Shown in pieces: positions 44,141 to 53,228 of a stretch of DNA of 64,000 nucleotides. A model generated the notes under the pieces. That model was not told the origin of the DNA, did no database searches, and saw only the letters and a program-made list of their open reading frames with translations. Each line of letters opens with the position of its first letter. The first letter of the stretch is position 1. The DNA lies in contig OZ253586.1 of the NCBI GenBank assembly GCA_965263155.1, positions 2,294,001 through 2,358,000 of the forward strand, written 5' to 3'. The position numbers were made by a program, and so were the translations under genes. This DNA is from JAAXIE01 sp965263155 (GTDB lineage Bacteria > Chloroflexota > Dehalococcoidia > Lucifugimonadales > JAAXIE01).

Positions 44141-44496
44141 GATGTAACGGTTTGCGCCCCTGCAACGAACTACGCCCAGTCTTTGAAGTTTTACAAAGTG
44201 TTGGAATGGAAGATGAACTGGCGTTCTGGCGATGACAATTCGGCGTAACTAGAGCCTGCAGGCAACCGTCTATTTCTCCAGCGCTACTGCAATGAAGCCT
44301 GAGCGAACAACTTCATGATGTACATCACCATGGATAATGCTCTAGCATAGTGAGGGCACGCTTTACAAGTAATAGAGGATGGCAATTATCAACACACTTG
44401 ACTCCGCGAGCCGAATGAGCAACCTTACGGGGCTCTTGTAACTTTCGTCTGGGATCCATCCGCGTCTTGCTGCATTTTGCCCAGTTTCATGGGTAG
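44141..44496 (+). pseudogene. VOC/glyoxalase-fold protein remnant with five in-frame stops
   Basis: One reading frame gives Val-Thr-Val-Cys-Ala-Pro-Ala-Thr-Asn-Tyr-Ala-Gln-Ser-Leu-Lys-Phe-Tyr, then Leu-Glu-Pro-Ala-Gly-Asn-Arg-Leu-Phe-Leu-Gln-Arg-Tyr, Asn-Asn-Phe-Met-Met-Tyr-Ile-Thr, and Ala-Leu-Val-Thr-Phe-Val-Trp-Asp-Pro-Ser, the order expected of a VOC-superfamily protein. It is interrupted by TAA 44246, TGA 44300, TAG 44348, TGA 44351 and TGA 44399. A final lost base near 44460 shifts the end (Leu-Leu-His-Phe-Ala-Gln-Phe-His-Gly). The gene is clearly dead but still alignable, so decay is fairly recent. Confidence 0.85.
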
Positions 44497-45268
44497 CGAG
44501 TCGCAACGAAGACCGCATCTCCAGTCTTGAGAGTTATCCGACTCTTTCTCCAACGTTTGCGCATACGTCGCAGGTACCTGAATCCACTTCTTGGTGCAGA
44601 ATGCTTCATAGGGCCGCATCCGACAACTCACCAAGCTACTCAGGTCACCTGGCGTTGTGCTTTCATAGCGATTATCAAGGTGGTCATATAGACCAGCTTC
44701 CTCATTCTGAAGTGGTTTAGCTAGTCAATTACCCGTAAAGTAAGACCGGACCCAAGGCGAGGCGTAAAAAGTTTCTATCATGAATCCGCAAAACAACGCA
44801 CATTAAGTTGTCGTTGTTACTGCAACACTGCTCGATCTATCACTGTGAGTGACCATAGCAATGCGGCCGATGGGTTCATGATCTAAATCCACGAGCAACA
44901 AGCGGGTAGCGTGTTCCGTTCCATGCATCTGAGTAAAGGCGTTTTGCACCGTCACTTCCCCTCTTCTCTTAACGTCCCTGCACATGTTAAATGAGAGCGT
45001 GGCAATCGCCGGAGACATGCAAGGAAGTGGTGGTCTAAACGAAACTGTACCGCGAACGTTTCGGTGGGAGGTACTGATATAAGAATGCCGGGCAAATCGG
45101 ATAAGCTCCTGCTAGCCCCGATTAGCCGAGTACCTGAGTTCGTCTAACCTGCTGTCAATAGTTGTGAAAACGCTTATATTGATGCGGTAAGCATCGGTAT
45201 AAGTTCAGCAGGTGGCACGTCCTCGCTTCCAACCCAGTCTCCCTACCCTTGTCGGTGTGATATAACCA
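44497..45268. other. Gene-poor, AT-richer stretch
   Basis: No intact gene is visible. A minus-strand frame at 44803-45018 contains Arg-Leu-Leu-Leu-Val-Asp-Leu-Asp-His-Glu-Pro-Ile-Gly-Arg, which could be another decayed fragment, but I cannot assign it. Base composition is visibly less GC-rich than in the metabolic genes. Confidence 0.4.
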
Positions 45269-46944
45269 GTGTTTACAATCGTCGGGGCAGGTCGGAATGT
45301 CCTAGGAAGGGCTCAAGTGAGTAGGGGCTTACGTTATTTAGGATGGCTGGCGGCTGGATTTATGGCTGCTGTTGCCGTGGCCTGTTCCGGTATGGGGGAG
45401 CAGCCGGACCGGTCGGTAGCGCACAAGCCGAGCAGCAACAGCAGCCTCACCGTCAGAGACTGCGACGGCTGGGGCGACCCCAACCCCAACACCCAAAATT
45501 CCGGAGGTCCCGGCACCGGCTTCCGGGGTGGACTACGACTCCACTGAGAACATGTTCCGGCTTTTCTCGGGTCCGGGCCACGACCCCGACAACACGCGCC
45601 AAGCCATCTCACTCGCCGTCGCCAACAACGACAAGTCGATGGTCCCGGTGATGATTGAGATGCTCCGCTTCTTGTGGGGTCCAGGGCTGCCGATAGAGAC
45701 CGACACGGCCATCTCCGCGATAACGGGCCGGGAGTCCGAGAGCGCCTCAGGCGCTTGGCATGAGTGGATGGAGTGGCTGGCCAAGAATGTCGACGAGTAC
45801 AGTCCCCCCGATGGGTACTTGCAGTGGAAGATCGCGCTCATGAGCCAGGTCGACCCAAGGTTCGGGGAATTCCTGGCCCCGGCGGAGCAAGGCTCGCGCA
45901 TAAACGTATCCGAGATCGCATGGGGAGGGGTCCGGCCCGATGGTATCCCCGACCTTCAAAACGCGCCGGTCGTTTATGCGGACGAGCAGGACTATCTGCA
46001 GCCGAGCGACCGGGTCTTCGGCGTATCCATCAACGGAGACCACAGGGCGTATCCGCTGCGGATCGTGAACGCCCATGAGATGGCCAACGACGTATTGGGA
46101 GGCGAACCCATCGCATTGGCCTATTGAACGCTCTGCGGCACCGGAATCGTGTATTCCGCCAAGATCAACGGAGAGCCACAACCTTCGGGACGTCAGGGAT
46201 GCTGTATCGCAGCAACAAGGTCATGTACGACCGGCTGACCAACTCCCTCTGGAACCAGCTTACGAGCGAGCCGGTCATAGGGCCGTTGTGGGACTCAGGG
46301 ATCAAGCTCGACTTCTTCCCGGTCATGCTCACGACGTGGGAGGAGTGGCTGGAGCTTCATCCCGACACCACGGTGCTGCATCAGGAGACGGGCGTGTATC
46401 CCGCCGAGTTTTACGCGCCTGAGGAGGACCCTGGGGCCATCTACTACAAGTACTTCAACGCGCCCGACACGATGTTCCCCGTCCCTGACCGGGACGACCG
46501 GCTTGAGACAAAGGATGTTGTGCTGGGGGTCCGGCTAAACGACAGCTACAAGGCCTACTCCTCAGAAGCCCTGCGGGAGCACCGTATAGTCAACGACGTG
46601 GTGGGAGGCGAGGAGATACTGGTGCTGGGGTCGGCCGCAAGCGAGGGCGCGAGGGCCTACTACCGCGGCGGTAGGTCTTTCAAGCTGGCGCCGAACGACG
46701 GCGGAGGGGTGAACTCGGCATTCCGGCAGTGATAAGGGACGCCGATGGTGGGACATGGCGAGTGACCGAGGGGTTCCTGGTCAACACGACAGACGAGTCG
46801 GAAAGGCTGGCGCGGATACCCACGCACATGTCGTTCTGGTTCGGATGGTTCCAGTTTCACCCGGATACGGAGTTGTACACAGGGCCGGGGGGCCAACCTC
46901 CGAAGGGGCGGTGGTCGCCTATGCCCCTGTCTTGGCGCTCGTAG
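45269..46944 (+). pseudogene. DUF3179 lipoprotein, broken by a nonsense codon and frameshifts
   Basis: The pieces rebuild one DUF3179 lipoprotein of about 550 residues. The N-terminus has a lipobox ending Val-Ala-Val-Ala-Cys. A Thr-Pro linker then leads, after a frame change between 45410 and 45520, to Val-Asp-Tyr-Asp-Ser-Thr-Glu-Asn-Met. The DUF3179 domain follows (Val-Asn-Ala-His-Glu-Met-Ala-Asn-Asp-Val). A TGA (46125-46127) replaces the first Cys codon of the conserved Tyr-Cys-Thr-Leu-Cys-Gly-Thr motif. The frame shifts near 46182 and again near 46730, and the last part reads Ser-Phe-Trp-Phe-Gly-Trp-Phe-Gln-Phe-His-Pro. A terminator follows. Function of DUF3179 is unknown. Confidence 0.82.
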
Positions 46945-46993
46945 GCCTCCTCAAGCTGCCAAGTGGCGCTCGGACGTTGTCAAGTTGATCAGC

Positions 46994-47025
46994 CCCAACG
47001 ACAACGCCAGCCGTTGGGTGTTTTA
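46994..47025 (+). terminator. Rho-independent terminator after the DUF3179 remnant
   Basis: CCCAACG (46994-47000) pairs with CGTTGGG (47012-47018) across an 11-nt loop and is followed by TGTTTT. It fits the end of the DUF3179 transcript, showing that the remnant once had a normal transcription unit. Confidence 0.55.
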
Positions 47026-47214
47026 GCTTGAATCTGGACTACTCCAAGAGATACGAAGCGATCACTAGGATCGCGACTCCACATGCCAAGGACGGTCACT
47101 TACGACGGACTGCATTAAACACATGCCAAAAGATTCATCGAGTCAGTCATGTGAGTCTGGTGCCAGCGTCATTATTCTCGTAAATGCCCCTAGTGCGCGC
47201 GCTAATGAATTCGC

Positions 47215-48489
47215 CTAGGCCGCTCTTCGCTGCAACGGGTTACCTGTGACAGTGACGTATAGCGCCCAAGCACCGGCCAGAAGCACGGCCGCAACGAGAA
47301 ACGCTCCCTGGAAACCGATTCTGTCGGCAATCAGAAATCCTGTGAACGGACCCAGCGCGGCCCCGAGATCCAGCCAAGTTGAGTACCTGCCCATCACGGC
47401 AGCGCGTGTCGAGTCGGGCGATGTTTCGCCTATGGCCGCGTCCAGTGACGTGTTCACTCCCACGGATGCGATGAACAACAGCAGTATTCCGACGATCGCG
47501 CCGATCACGGAGTCAAATGCAGCTATCAGGGCCAGCGAAGCAAACATTACGGCCATTCCGTAGGCGATGGAAATCCGCCTGCCTACGCGGTCCGACAGAT
47601 GTCCCAAAGGTACGCCAAGGCCGAGGTCCGAGAACCACCTGAACCCGACCAGGAGGCCTGCAAGAGTCACCACGGCGAGCGATCCTCCGAGCACCTTCTC
47701 ATTTTCATCAGCGAATTCAGCGAGGTAGGGAGCCACGGTAGCAATGGCCAGACCATTTGACGCGAAGGCCGTGGCGAACCGCATCAAGCTAATCGAAAGA
47801 AGGGGCGCTCTCAGCTTGCGACCGTACTCCGGTAGTCTGGATACAGCGACGTCCCAAGGGTTCAGGCTGTTTAGCAAGCCTCCGCCGGATGCCCGGATAC
47901 GCTCAAGCCTGAGGTCCGGGACTCTAGTGGCGATAATCATGCCGACCAATCCGACACCCGCCAGAGCTACGAACGTGACCTCTCTTGAGGTGAGTTGGAA
48001 CAAGACCGCGCCAGCGGTGACTGCGATAAGACTGCCGAGGCGTTGGCCGGAATTGAAGAACCCCATTAGCCTGCCACGCATTGAGGATGTACCGACCCCA
48101 AACGCTGTCAGCTGCGCAGCTAGTCGCATATGGGAGTACGAAATGCCCCAAACAGCGCGGGCCAGTAGCAGCAACACGAGACCGCTTCCCAGACCGTATG
48201 CAAGTGTCGTCAGGGAGCCGACGGCAATGGAGGCGACGAAGGGCCAACGCATACCAAACCGTTGGTACACAGAGGCAGCGAAGGCATTGCTGACCAACCG
48301 AATGAAGCGGTTGATGCTGAGTGCGAGCCCAATCCAGAATGACGCGGCAAGGCCAAAATTATCACCAGCCCCAAATTCGACCGCCGCCACAGGCAGCACG
48401 ACATACATCAGCGAGTCGCCCATGATCACCGCAGCGGTTGGGGATACCGCATACACCATCCCAGCCGGAATGATCGGTATCATGCGCAT
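47215..48489 (-). CDS. Major facilitator superfamily transporter
   Basis: This protein of about 424 residues has some twelve hydrophobic segments and the MFS loop motif in Gly-His-Leu-Ser-Asp-Arg-Val-Gly-Arg-Arg between the two halves (after TM 8). It also has a related Arg-Gly-Arg-Leu-Met-Gly-Phe-Phe-Asn segment after TM 4. It is an inner-membrane, probably proton-coupled, transporter or exporter; the substrate is unknown. I start at ATG 48489, because the upstream part of the frame (to 48612) lacks hydrophobic character. It is convergent with the DUF3179 remnant and follows an LLM gene on the same strand. Confidence 0.83.
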   Translation of the reverse strand: MRMIPIIPAGMVYAVSPTAAVIMGDSLMYVVLPVAAVEFGAGDNFGLAASFWIGLALSINRFIRLVSNAFAASVYQRFGMRWPFVASIAVGSLTTLAYGLGSGLVLLLLARAVWGISYSHMRLAAQLTAFGVGTSSMRGRLMGFFNSGQRLGSLIAVTAGAVLFQLTSREVTFVALAGVGLVGMIIATRVPDLRLERIRASGGGLLNSLNPWDVAVSRLPEYGRKLRAPLLSISLMRFATAFASNGLAIATVAPYLAEFADENEKVLGGSLAVVTLAGLLVGFRWFSDLGLGVPLGHLSDRVGRRISIAYGMAVMFASLALIAAFDSVIGAIVGILLLFIASVGVNTSLDAAIGETSPDSTRAAVMGRYSTWLDLGAALGPFTGFLIADRIGFQGAFLVAAVLLAGAWALYVTVTGNPLQRRAA

Positions 48490-48634
48490 ACTTGGACCAA
48501 CGCCTCCTTGACCTCGCCTTGGTGACCAAGGCCCTCGTTGCGTGTCATTGTGGTGGGTCGCCGTCTTTGCGGCTAGTCTGAATCCCACAATGCGAGGCGC
48601 CCAGAGTTCCATGCTGGGAGCTCTCCACGAGGTG

Positions 48635-49699
48635 CTACCAGGACTTCAGGACAGGCAGCACCTCTTTCGCAAAGAGTTTCAGGCCTCGCTCCGCAATATG
48701 GAAGGGAGTGCCGCCGAACCGGAAGGCCACATTCCACTCGAAATCACCCAGCAATGCGCGACGTTCTTCAAGCCCCCGTAGAATCTTGTCCGGCGTGCCC
48801 CAACTGGCAGCCTTCATAAAACCTTCCACCGCACCCTCAAGACCAGCCGAACGCGCAATCTCAGCCTTCTGTTGGTAAGCGTTGTAACCCTTCACCGACT
48901 TGAAGTGGTCGGCAAGGAATTCGTAGTGATAGAAGTTGCTCTCCACGAACTTGCCCTGATACTGGCGCGCCTCGTCTTCACACTGCTCGAGATCGCTGCC
49001 GCATATCACAAATTCGGTGAGCATCAGGTTTGGTGGCTCTGTGCCATGAAACTCACGGTGCAACTCCCGGCCACGCTCGATCCCCGGCATCCGCATTTCC
49101 CAAGGACGGTCGGCGAACATGACAATATGTGCGCCCAGCTTGGCCGCTGAGAGAACAGACTCGTCACTCGCGGCCACAGAATAGATGCGTCCGTCGAAGG
49201 AATGCTGTGGCCGGGGCCGGATCTCCGTCCGGGCCTGTGGGTAGTAGGGCCCGTCACCCTCGATGAAGCCCGTCCTGAGGGCTTCCACGATCATGGGAGC
49301 CGCTTCGTCAAAACGGTCCCGAGACTCATCCATGCTGATGCCGAAGGTCTCGAACTCCCGCCTTGCCAGACCGCGGCCAAACCCCAGCCGCAGCCTCCCA
49401 TTGCTCAGCAGGTCGAGAACCGCAGCATTCTCCGCCACGCGCAACGGGTTGTGCCACGGGAGTATCACAGCAGCAGTCCCCACGTCGATGTGGGGATGTT
49501 TGGCGGCAACGTGGGTCATCACCTGAAGATTGTCCGGCACGAAGGAATAATCGTTGAAGTGGTGCTCCGCCGACCAAACGCTATCGAACCCCTCGTCGGC
49601 AGCGATCTCCGCAAGCCGCAGCTCCTCCTCCCACGCTTGGGCATCCGAGCCATCTTCCCAGCCATAACTGGAGAAGATCATCATCATTCCAACATCCAT
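48635..49699 (-). CDS. LLM-class flavin-dependent oxidoreductase
   Basis: This 354-residue luciferase-like monooxygenase has Asp-Ser-Val-Trp-Ser-Ala-Glu-His-His-Phe near residue 45, then Leu-Ser-Asn-Gly-Arg-Leu-Arg-Leu-Gly-Phe-Gly-Arg-Gly-Leu near residue 105, and a C-terminal Gly-Thr-Pro-Asp-Lys-Ile-Leu-Arg segment. The Ala-Glu-His-His segment groups it with the 24226-25422 protein. The start ATG at 49699 is preceded by AAGGAG. It lies upstream of the MFS gene on the same strand, so the pair could import or export and oxidise one substrate (inference). Confidence 0.86.
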   Translation of the reverse strand: MDVGMMMIFSSYGWEDGSDAQAWEEELRLAEIAADEGFDSVWSAEHHFNDYSFVPDNLQVMTHVAAKHPHIDVGTAAVILPWHNPLRVAENAAVLDLLSNGRLRLGFGRGLARREFETFGISMDESRDRFDEAAPMIVEALRTGFIEGDGPYYPQARTEIRPRPQHSFDGRIYSVAASDESVLSAAKLGAHIVMFADRPWEMRMPGIERGRELHREFHGTEPPNLMLTEFVICGSDLEQCEDEARQYQGKFVESNFYHYEFLADHFKSVKGYNAYQQKAEIARSAGLEGAVEGFMKAASWGTPDKILRGLEERRALLGDFEWNVAFRFGGTPFHIAERGLKLFAKEVLPVLKSW

Positions 49700-49890
49700 C
49701 CGCCTACTCCTTCCGCTCGTTCAAGTCCGGACCACCCGGACAATGGCGCTCAAGCTCCGTGGGGGACGCACTATGAGTGCGTGCGCATTATACCCTGTGA
49801 AGGGTGGTCGGCTTAAGGAGACCGTGCTGACAAGGTCAAGGGACCCCTATAAGGGTGCTCATGCCACCGTGACCGGAGGGACCGCTCTTA

Positions 49891-50421
49891 TTACACCCAG
49901 TAAAGTGGGTACCGTCTCGTCTTGGGGATGTTGTTTACGACTAGAGCGACCAACAATAGAAGCAGCGCACCCAACCCCGCTGGCATGAGGGCGTACAGGA
50001 AGCCAAGCTCGTGTATGGTATCCCCGCCTATGACGGCTATCAGGGCGGTTGCGCCTCCGGGGGGATGGGTAGTGTCCGTGAGGGTCATGGCCACGATTGC
50101 GAGGGCCACGGCGAGGCCTGCTGAGATGAAGTTGTCACCTGCTATTTGGAAGACCGCCACACCGATCACAGCAGATATCACGTGCCCGCCGATGAGATTC
50201 CTTGGCTGGGCCAATGGGCTCAGGATCACCCCATAGATGAGTACTGCGGATGCTCCGAAGGAGCCGAGTATGAGAAGTGCATCTCTTGGTTCGAAGAACC
50301 TGGAGGACAGAAGGGACGCTAGCCCGATTCCGAGCGCTGCTGCGAGGGACGCCCAGAGCACGTCGGCCAGCTTATTGCGTGCGAATCCAAGACTAAGGGG
50401 TCTCTTTTCAATGCCAGTCAT
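49891..50421 (-). CDS. HPP-family membrane protein
   Basis: This integral membrane protein of about 176 residues belongs to the HPP family, named for the segment seen here as Thr-His-Pro-Pro-Gly-Gly-Ala-Thr-Ala. Four to five hydrophobic helices are visible. Some HPP proteins transport nitrite in plastids and cyanobacteria; the bacterial role is otherwise open. ATG 50421 is preferred over a TTG at 50448. The gene follows a DUF1801 remnant on the same strand. Confidence 0.82.
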   Translation of the reverse strand: MTGIEKRPLSLGFARNKLADVLWASLAAALGIGLASLLSSRFFEPRDALLILGSFGASAVLIYGVILSPLAQPRNLIGGHVISAVIGVAVFQIAGDNFISAGLAVALAIVAMTLTDTTHPPGGATALIAVIGGDTIHELGFLYALMPAGLGALLLLLVALVVNNIPKTRRYPLYWV

Positions 50422-50475
50422 TTTAGAGAAGTAGTTTCTCAAGCCCAAGGCCCCTATTCCCTCCGCGCTGGGTTC

Positions 50476-50943
50476 TCAGAACCCAGCCCACCCCGGCAGG
50501 GCAGCAGCCTGCCGGAACCACTCCGCCATCTGTTCCTCGTCCAATGCGCCTTCGTAGAAGTCGATCCAGCGTCCGGGGCCTTGCCTGCGCCAGGTGGGGC
50601 GTGTTGCAATAACGCCCCGTTGAGGAAAGTGACCTTCACGTAGCGGGTGAAGACGTGGTAGCTGACGAACCCCAACCTTGGCCCTCAATCCCATACCATG
50701 GCGAGTGCCACCTCACGGCTTTCAGTATGCCGGGTACGTTGCGCACGATGAGATGTCGAGGCGACGCTCGAGGTCGCTTTTTCAGCCGGGCATGGCCGCG
50801 ATGTAGCCCTGCACCGGAGCGTCGCCGTCAGCCTAGGCAATCTGAGGAGTGCCACCTGATAGGAGAACAACCTCTCCGTTGGTGTTTTCGGGAGCGGTCT
50901 TTTTTGAGCCCTTGGGCGACTTCTTGGGTGCTTTATTTGTCAT
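50476..50943 (-). pseudogene. DUF1801 protein remnant
   Basis: From ATG 50943 the frame reads a Lys/Pro-rich start (Asn-Lys-Ala-Pro-Lys-Lys-Ser-Pro-Lys-Gly), then Gly-Thr-Pro-Gln-Ile-Ala, a TAG (50833-50835), Ala-Asp-Gly-Asp-Ala-Pro-Val-Gln-Gly-Tyr-Ile, and a TGA (50782-50784) where a Trp is expected. Further frame changes then give Val-Arg-Asn-Val-Pro-Gly-Ile-Leu-Lys-Ala-Val-Arg-Trp, Tyr-His-Val-Phe-Thr-Arg-Tyr-Val-Lys-Val-Thr-Phe, and finally Glu-Gln-Met-Ala-Glu-Trp-Phe-Arg-Gln-Ala. Two stops and at least three frameshifts make it a pseudogene of the DUF1801 (YdhG-like) fold. Confidence 0.82.
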
Positions 50944-51137
50944 AGTGATTCCCTCAATGCCGACGAAGGGCGCCTGCTCTTTTAACGTCTAGCGTGGATG
51001 TTGTCAACGTGCAGTGACCCTAATGAACGACTCTGCGGACTACGGCTAGCCAATCGTGCGACTCGATGATTATCTCGTAGCTTTTCCTAAATAATAGTGG
51101 AAGTGATGGAGGCACTCTACGGCCCCTTTGGGCGGTC

Positions 51138-52946
51138 CTAAACGACAACAGTGAGCACACTACGGAGTCCGATAGTGTTGGGATCGACTTCCATCGAGTT
51201 AGCCACCTGCCTTTCAGCGTCCAACGTAGCGTCGACCTTATACTGAACAGCGTCATAAACTTCGTCGAGCCAGTCCCTCCGCCGAACGACCGCTCTAATG
51301 CCCTTCCCCGACTGGGCTTCTTTGTTAACAGATTTCGCGAGTTCTTCAAACACCACGGGGAACAGTTTAGGGATCCATTCGTCTATTGTTGACATGATTT
51401 CTGTCGAAGTCTCCGATCCGAAATACGGAATCGATGAACCATTCAATAGATAGCGGAGAACGTGAGAAATGCAAGACACGATTGGGTATCTCAAGTAGCT
51501 TGTAGACCATGGATAGTTCTCTTTTTGATTTTTCGCTATTTCATCGGCTTTAAGAAATAGCACATACGGCAGAAGCAACTGCTGCGCTTGGCAACTGGAA
51601 GGAAACACTTGACGATAACGTTCTTCCGAGGCGAAATATGATGATACCCTATCAACCGAATCGTCGGGGCGCCCCTGAAAGGCTAGGCAAGCTTGCGCCA
51701 GGTCTTTCATTTGAACTCGCCGTGGAGCGTAAGATCCACTCATATAAGGGGATCTTGCACGAGCCGTACGAAAGTCTGTATTCCAAGTCCCTCTCTTATA
51801 TTCGTAAAACCATCTCGGGGTCAGCTTATCGAATTCAGCATGTAGTTTCTCATGTAGCTTGTCGCCCGACCGGAAATCTTCCTGGTTCATCTGATTTTGA
51901 CGATTAGTTGTTCGGGCCACCTGCTCGGCCATTTGCTTCGCCGCTTGAGTTTCAATTATTCGTATCGGCACTCGGACAGCTTCAAGATTTCCAGCGCCTC
52001 CCTCCCGTCTCCACCTTTCGTATATAGTTACCGTAGTTTGACAACCATTCACAATTTGGAAGTCGTGAATTTCAAGGATCGCATTGGTGCCAGTGTTATT
52101 GAGATTAACTGCGCTGCATATCGCCGTGATTCCGTTGTTGTATAGGTAAAAGTTGTCCGGATCTTCACCGCTAAGCGTTTCTAAGATTTCACGGTTAACC
52201 GCGCTTTTGGTTGTTAAGAAGTATCGAGGGTTTAATCGGAATAAGTTCAGTCTGTTTTGGTTGAACAATTGAGCTAAGGCATCGGCTCTTATTGCGGCAG
52301 AAACAGTCCGATAGTTACTATTTGTTTGGTACTCAAAATACTCATCTTTACCGATTTGGAACCGGGCCATGATAGGGTGCTCTTGAATTACTCTTAGATT
52401 CCCGGATAGTGACTCTACATCATGCACATAAGAGGCTGTCGAGAACGTCCGACCCAGAAAGGAAATGTCGTCATTTCGCAGAGGTTCTCCATCGGTTCGA
52501 AGACTTTTGGCAACTAATTTGGACGTTACGAGGTGGAATTCAATAGTTAGATCGTCGTCTACTTCCATTTGAAGCTCTGCGGCCCGTGTCCTCACCTCAC
52601 TATTAGCGTTGACACTGTTGGTTGGATGGAAGAGGTCTACAAACCCGTTCTTGAGTTTGTCGAGGTCGCTCTTGGTAGCCCTAGTGTCTTTAGATTGAAC
52701 CAGGTAAAGCACTTTCTTCGCTTCGTCCTTCGCCAGATACCACGCATCTATCCCCATATCTCCGGGACCGTCCACAGCGACCGATTCTTCAATTTGCTCG
52801 TCAGACAGATTCTCATCCCATAGAACCTGACCAACAGCCCAATTTCTGAACGCTGAGAAATGGGAGCCGGTACGCTTAAGCCATTCTTCAATAAAGGGTT
52901 CAATGGTCACGGCCGCTTCTGCTTCTCGCTTTACACGCTGTGTCAT
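51138..52946 (-). CDS. AIPR-family abortive-infection protein with nuclease-like N-terminus
   Basis: This protein of about 602 residues matches the AIPR family (abortive infection phage resistance), with Asn-Gly-Ile-Thr-Ala-Ile-Cys, Gln-Ile-Val-Asn-Gly-Cys-Gln-Thr-Thr and Ala-Arg-Thr-Thr-Asn-Arg-Gln-Asn in the central domain. The N-terminal 120 residues contain Gly-Asp-Met-Gly-Ile-Asp-Ala-Trp followed by Tyr-Leu-Val-Gln-Ser-Lys, a pattern like the D...QxK core of Mrr-type restriction nucleases. It probably senses phage infection and attacks nucleic acid (inference). ATG 52946 has AAAGGGGG upstream; the longer frame starts with TTG. Codon use is AT-richer than in the metabolic genes, and the gene sits at the 3' side of a tRNA gene, consistent with acquisition. 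Confidence 0.82.
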   Translation of the reverse strand: MTQRVKREAEAAVTIEPFIEEWLKRTGSHFSAFRNWAVGQVLWDENLSDEQIEESVAVDGPGDMGIDAWYLAKDEAKKVLYLVQSKDTRATKSDLDKLKNGFVDLFHPTNSVNANSEVRTRAAELQMEVDDDLTIEFHLVTSKLVAKSLRTDGEPLRNDDISFLGRTFSTASYVHDVESLSGNLRVIQEHPIMARFQIGKDEYFEYQTNSNYRTVSAAIRADALAQLFNQNRLNLFRLNPRYFLTTKSAVNREILETLSGEDPDNFYLYNNGITAICSAVNLNNTGTNAILEIHDFQIVNGCQTTVTIYERWRREGGAGNLEAVRVPIRIIETQAAKQMAEQVARTTNRQNQMNQEDFRSGDKLHEKLHAEFDKLTPRWFYEYKRGTWNTDFRTARARSPYMSGSYAPRRVQMKDLAQACLAFQGRPDDSVDRVSSYFASEERYRQVFPSSCQAQQLLLPYVLFLKADEIAKNQKENYPWSTSYLRYPIVSCISHVLRYLLNGSSIPYFGSETSTEIMSTIDEWIPKLFPVVFEELAKSVNKEAQSGKGIRAVVRRRDWLDEVYDAVQYKVDATLDAERQVANSMEVDPNTIGLRSVLTVVV

Positions 52947-53091
52947 AACGCCCCCTTTGGACAACTAACCGTCTAGCTTGCCCATTCAATCGGTCATAAG
53001 ACTGCGAGACACCCGATAGCCTCTAATGCGGGCACTTTTGCAACCTGCACTCACGGCAAACGCAACCCTTAGGGTCGGACAAAAACGAAAG

Positions 53092-53163
53092 TGGGCCCGC
53101 CAGGGTTCGAACCTGGGACCTGCCGGTTATGAGCCGGACGCTCTACCACTGAGCTACGGGCCC
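53092..53163 (-). tRNA. tRNA-Met (anticodon CAT)
   Basis: The 72-nt minus-strand sequence folds as a cloverleaf: acceptor GGGCCCG/CGGGCCC, D arm GCTC...GAGC, anticodon loop CTCATAA, T arm CCAGG-TTCGAAC-CCTGG and discriminator A. CCA is not encoded. The top pair of the anticodon stem is a T/C mismatch. The CAT anticodon means Met, or Ile if C34 is modified to lysidine. Confidence 0.93.
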
Positions 53164-53228
53164 GTAGGGTTTAATCTTTTCACCCGCCCCTCTCCATGTC
53201 AAGAAAGGGATGTCACAGAAAGGGCGGT

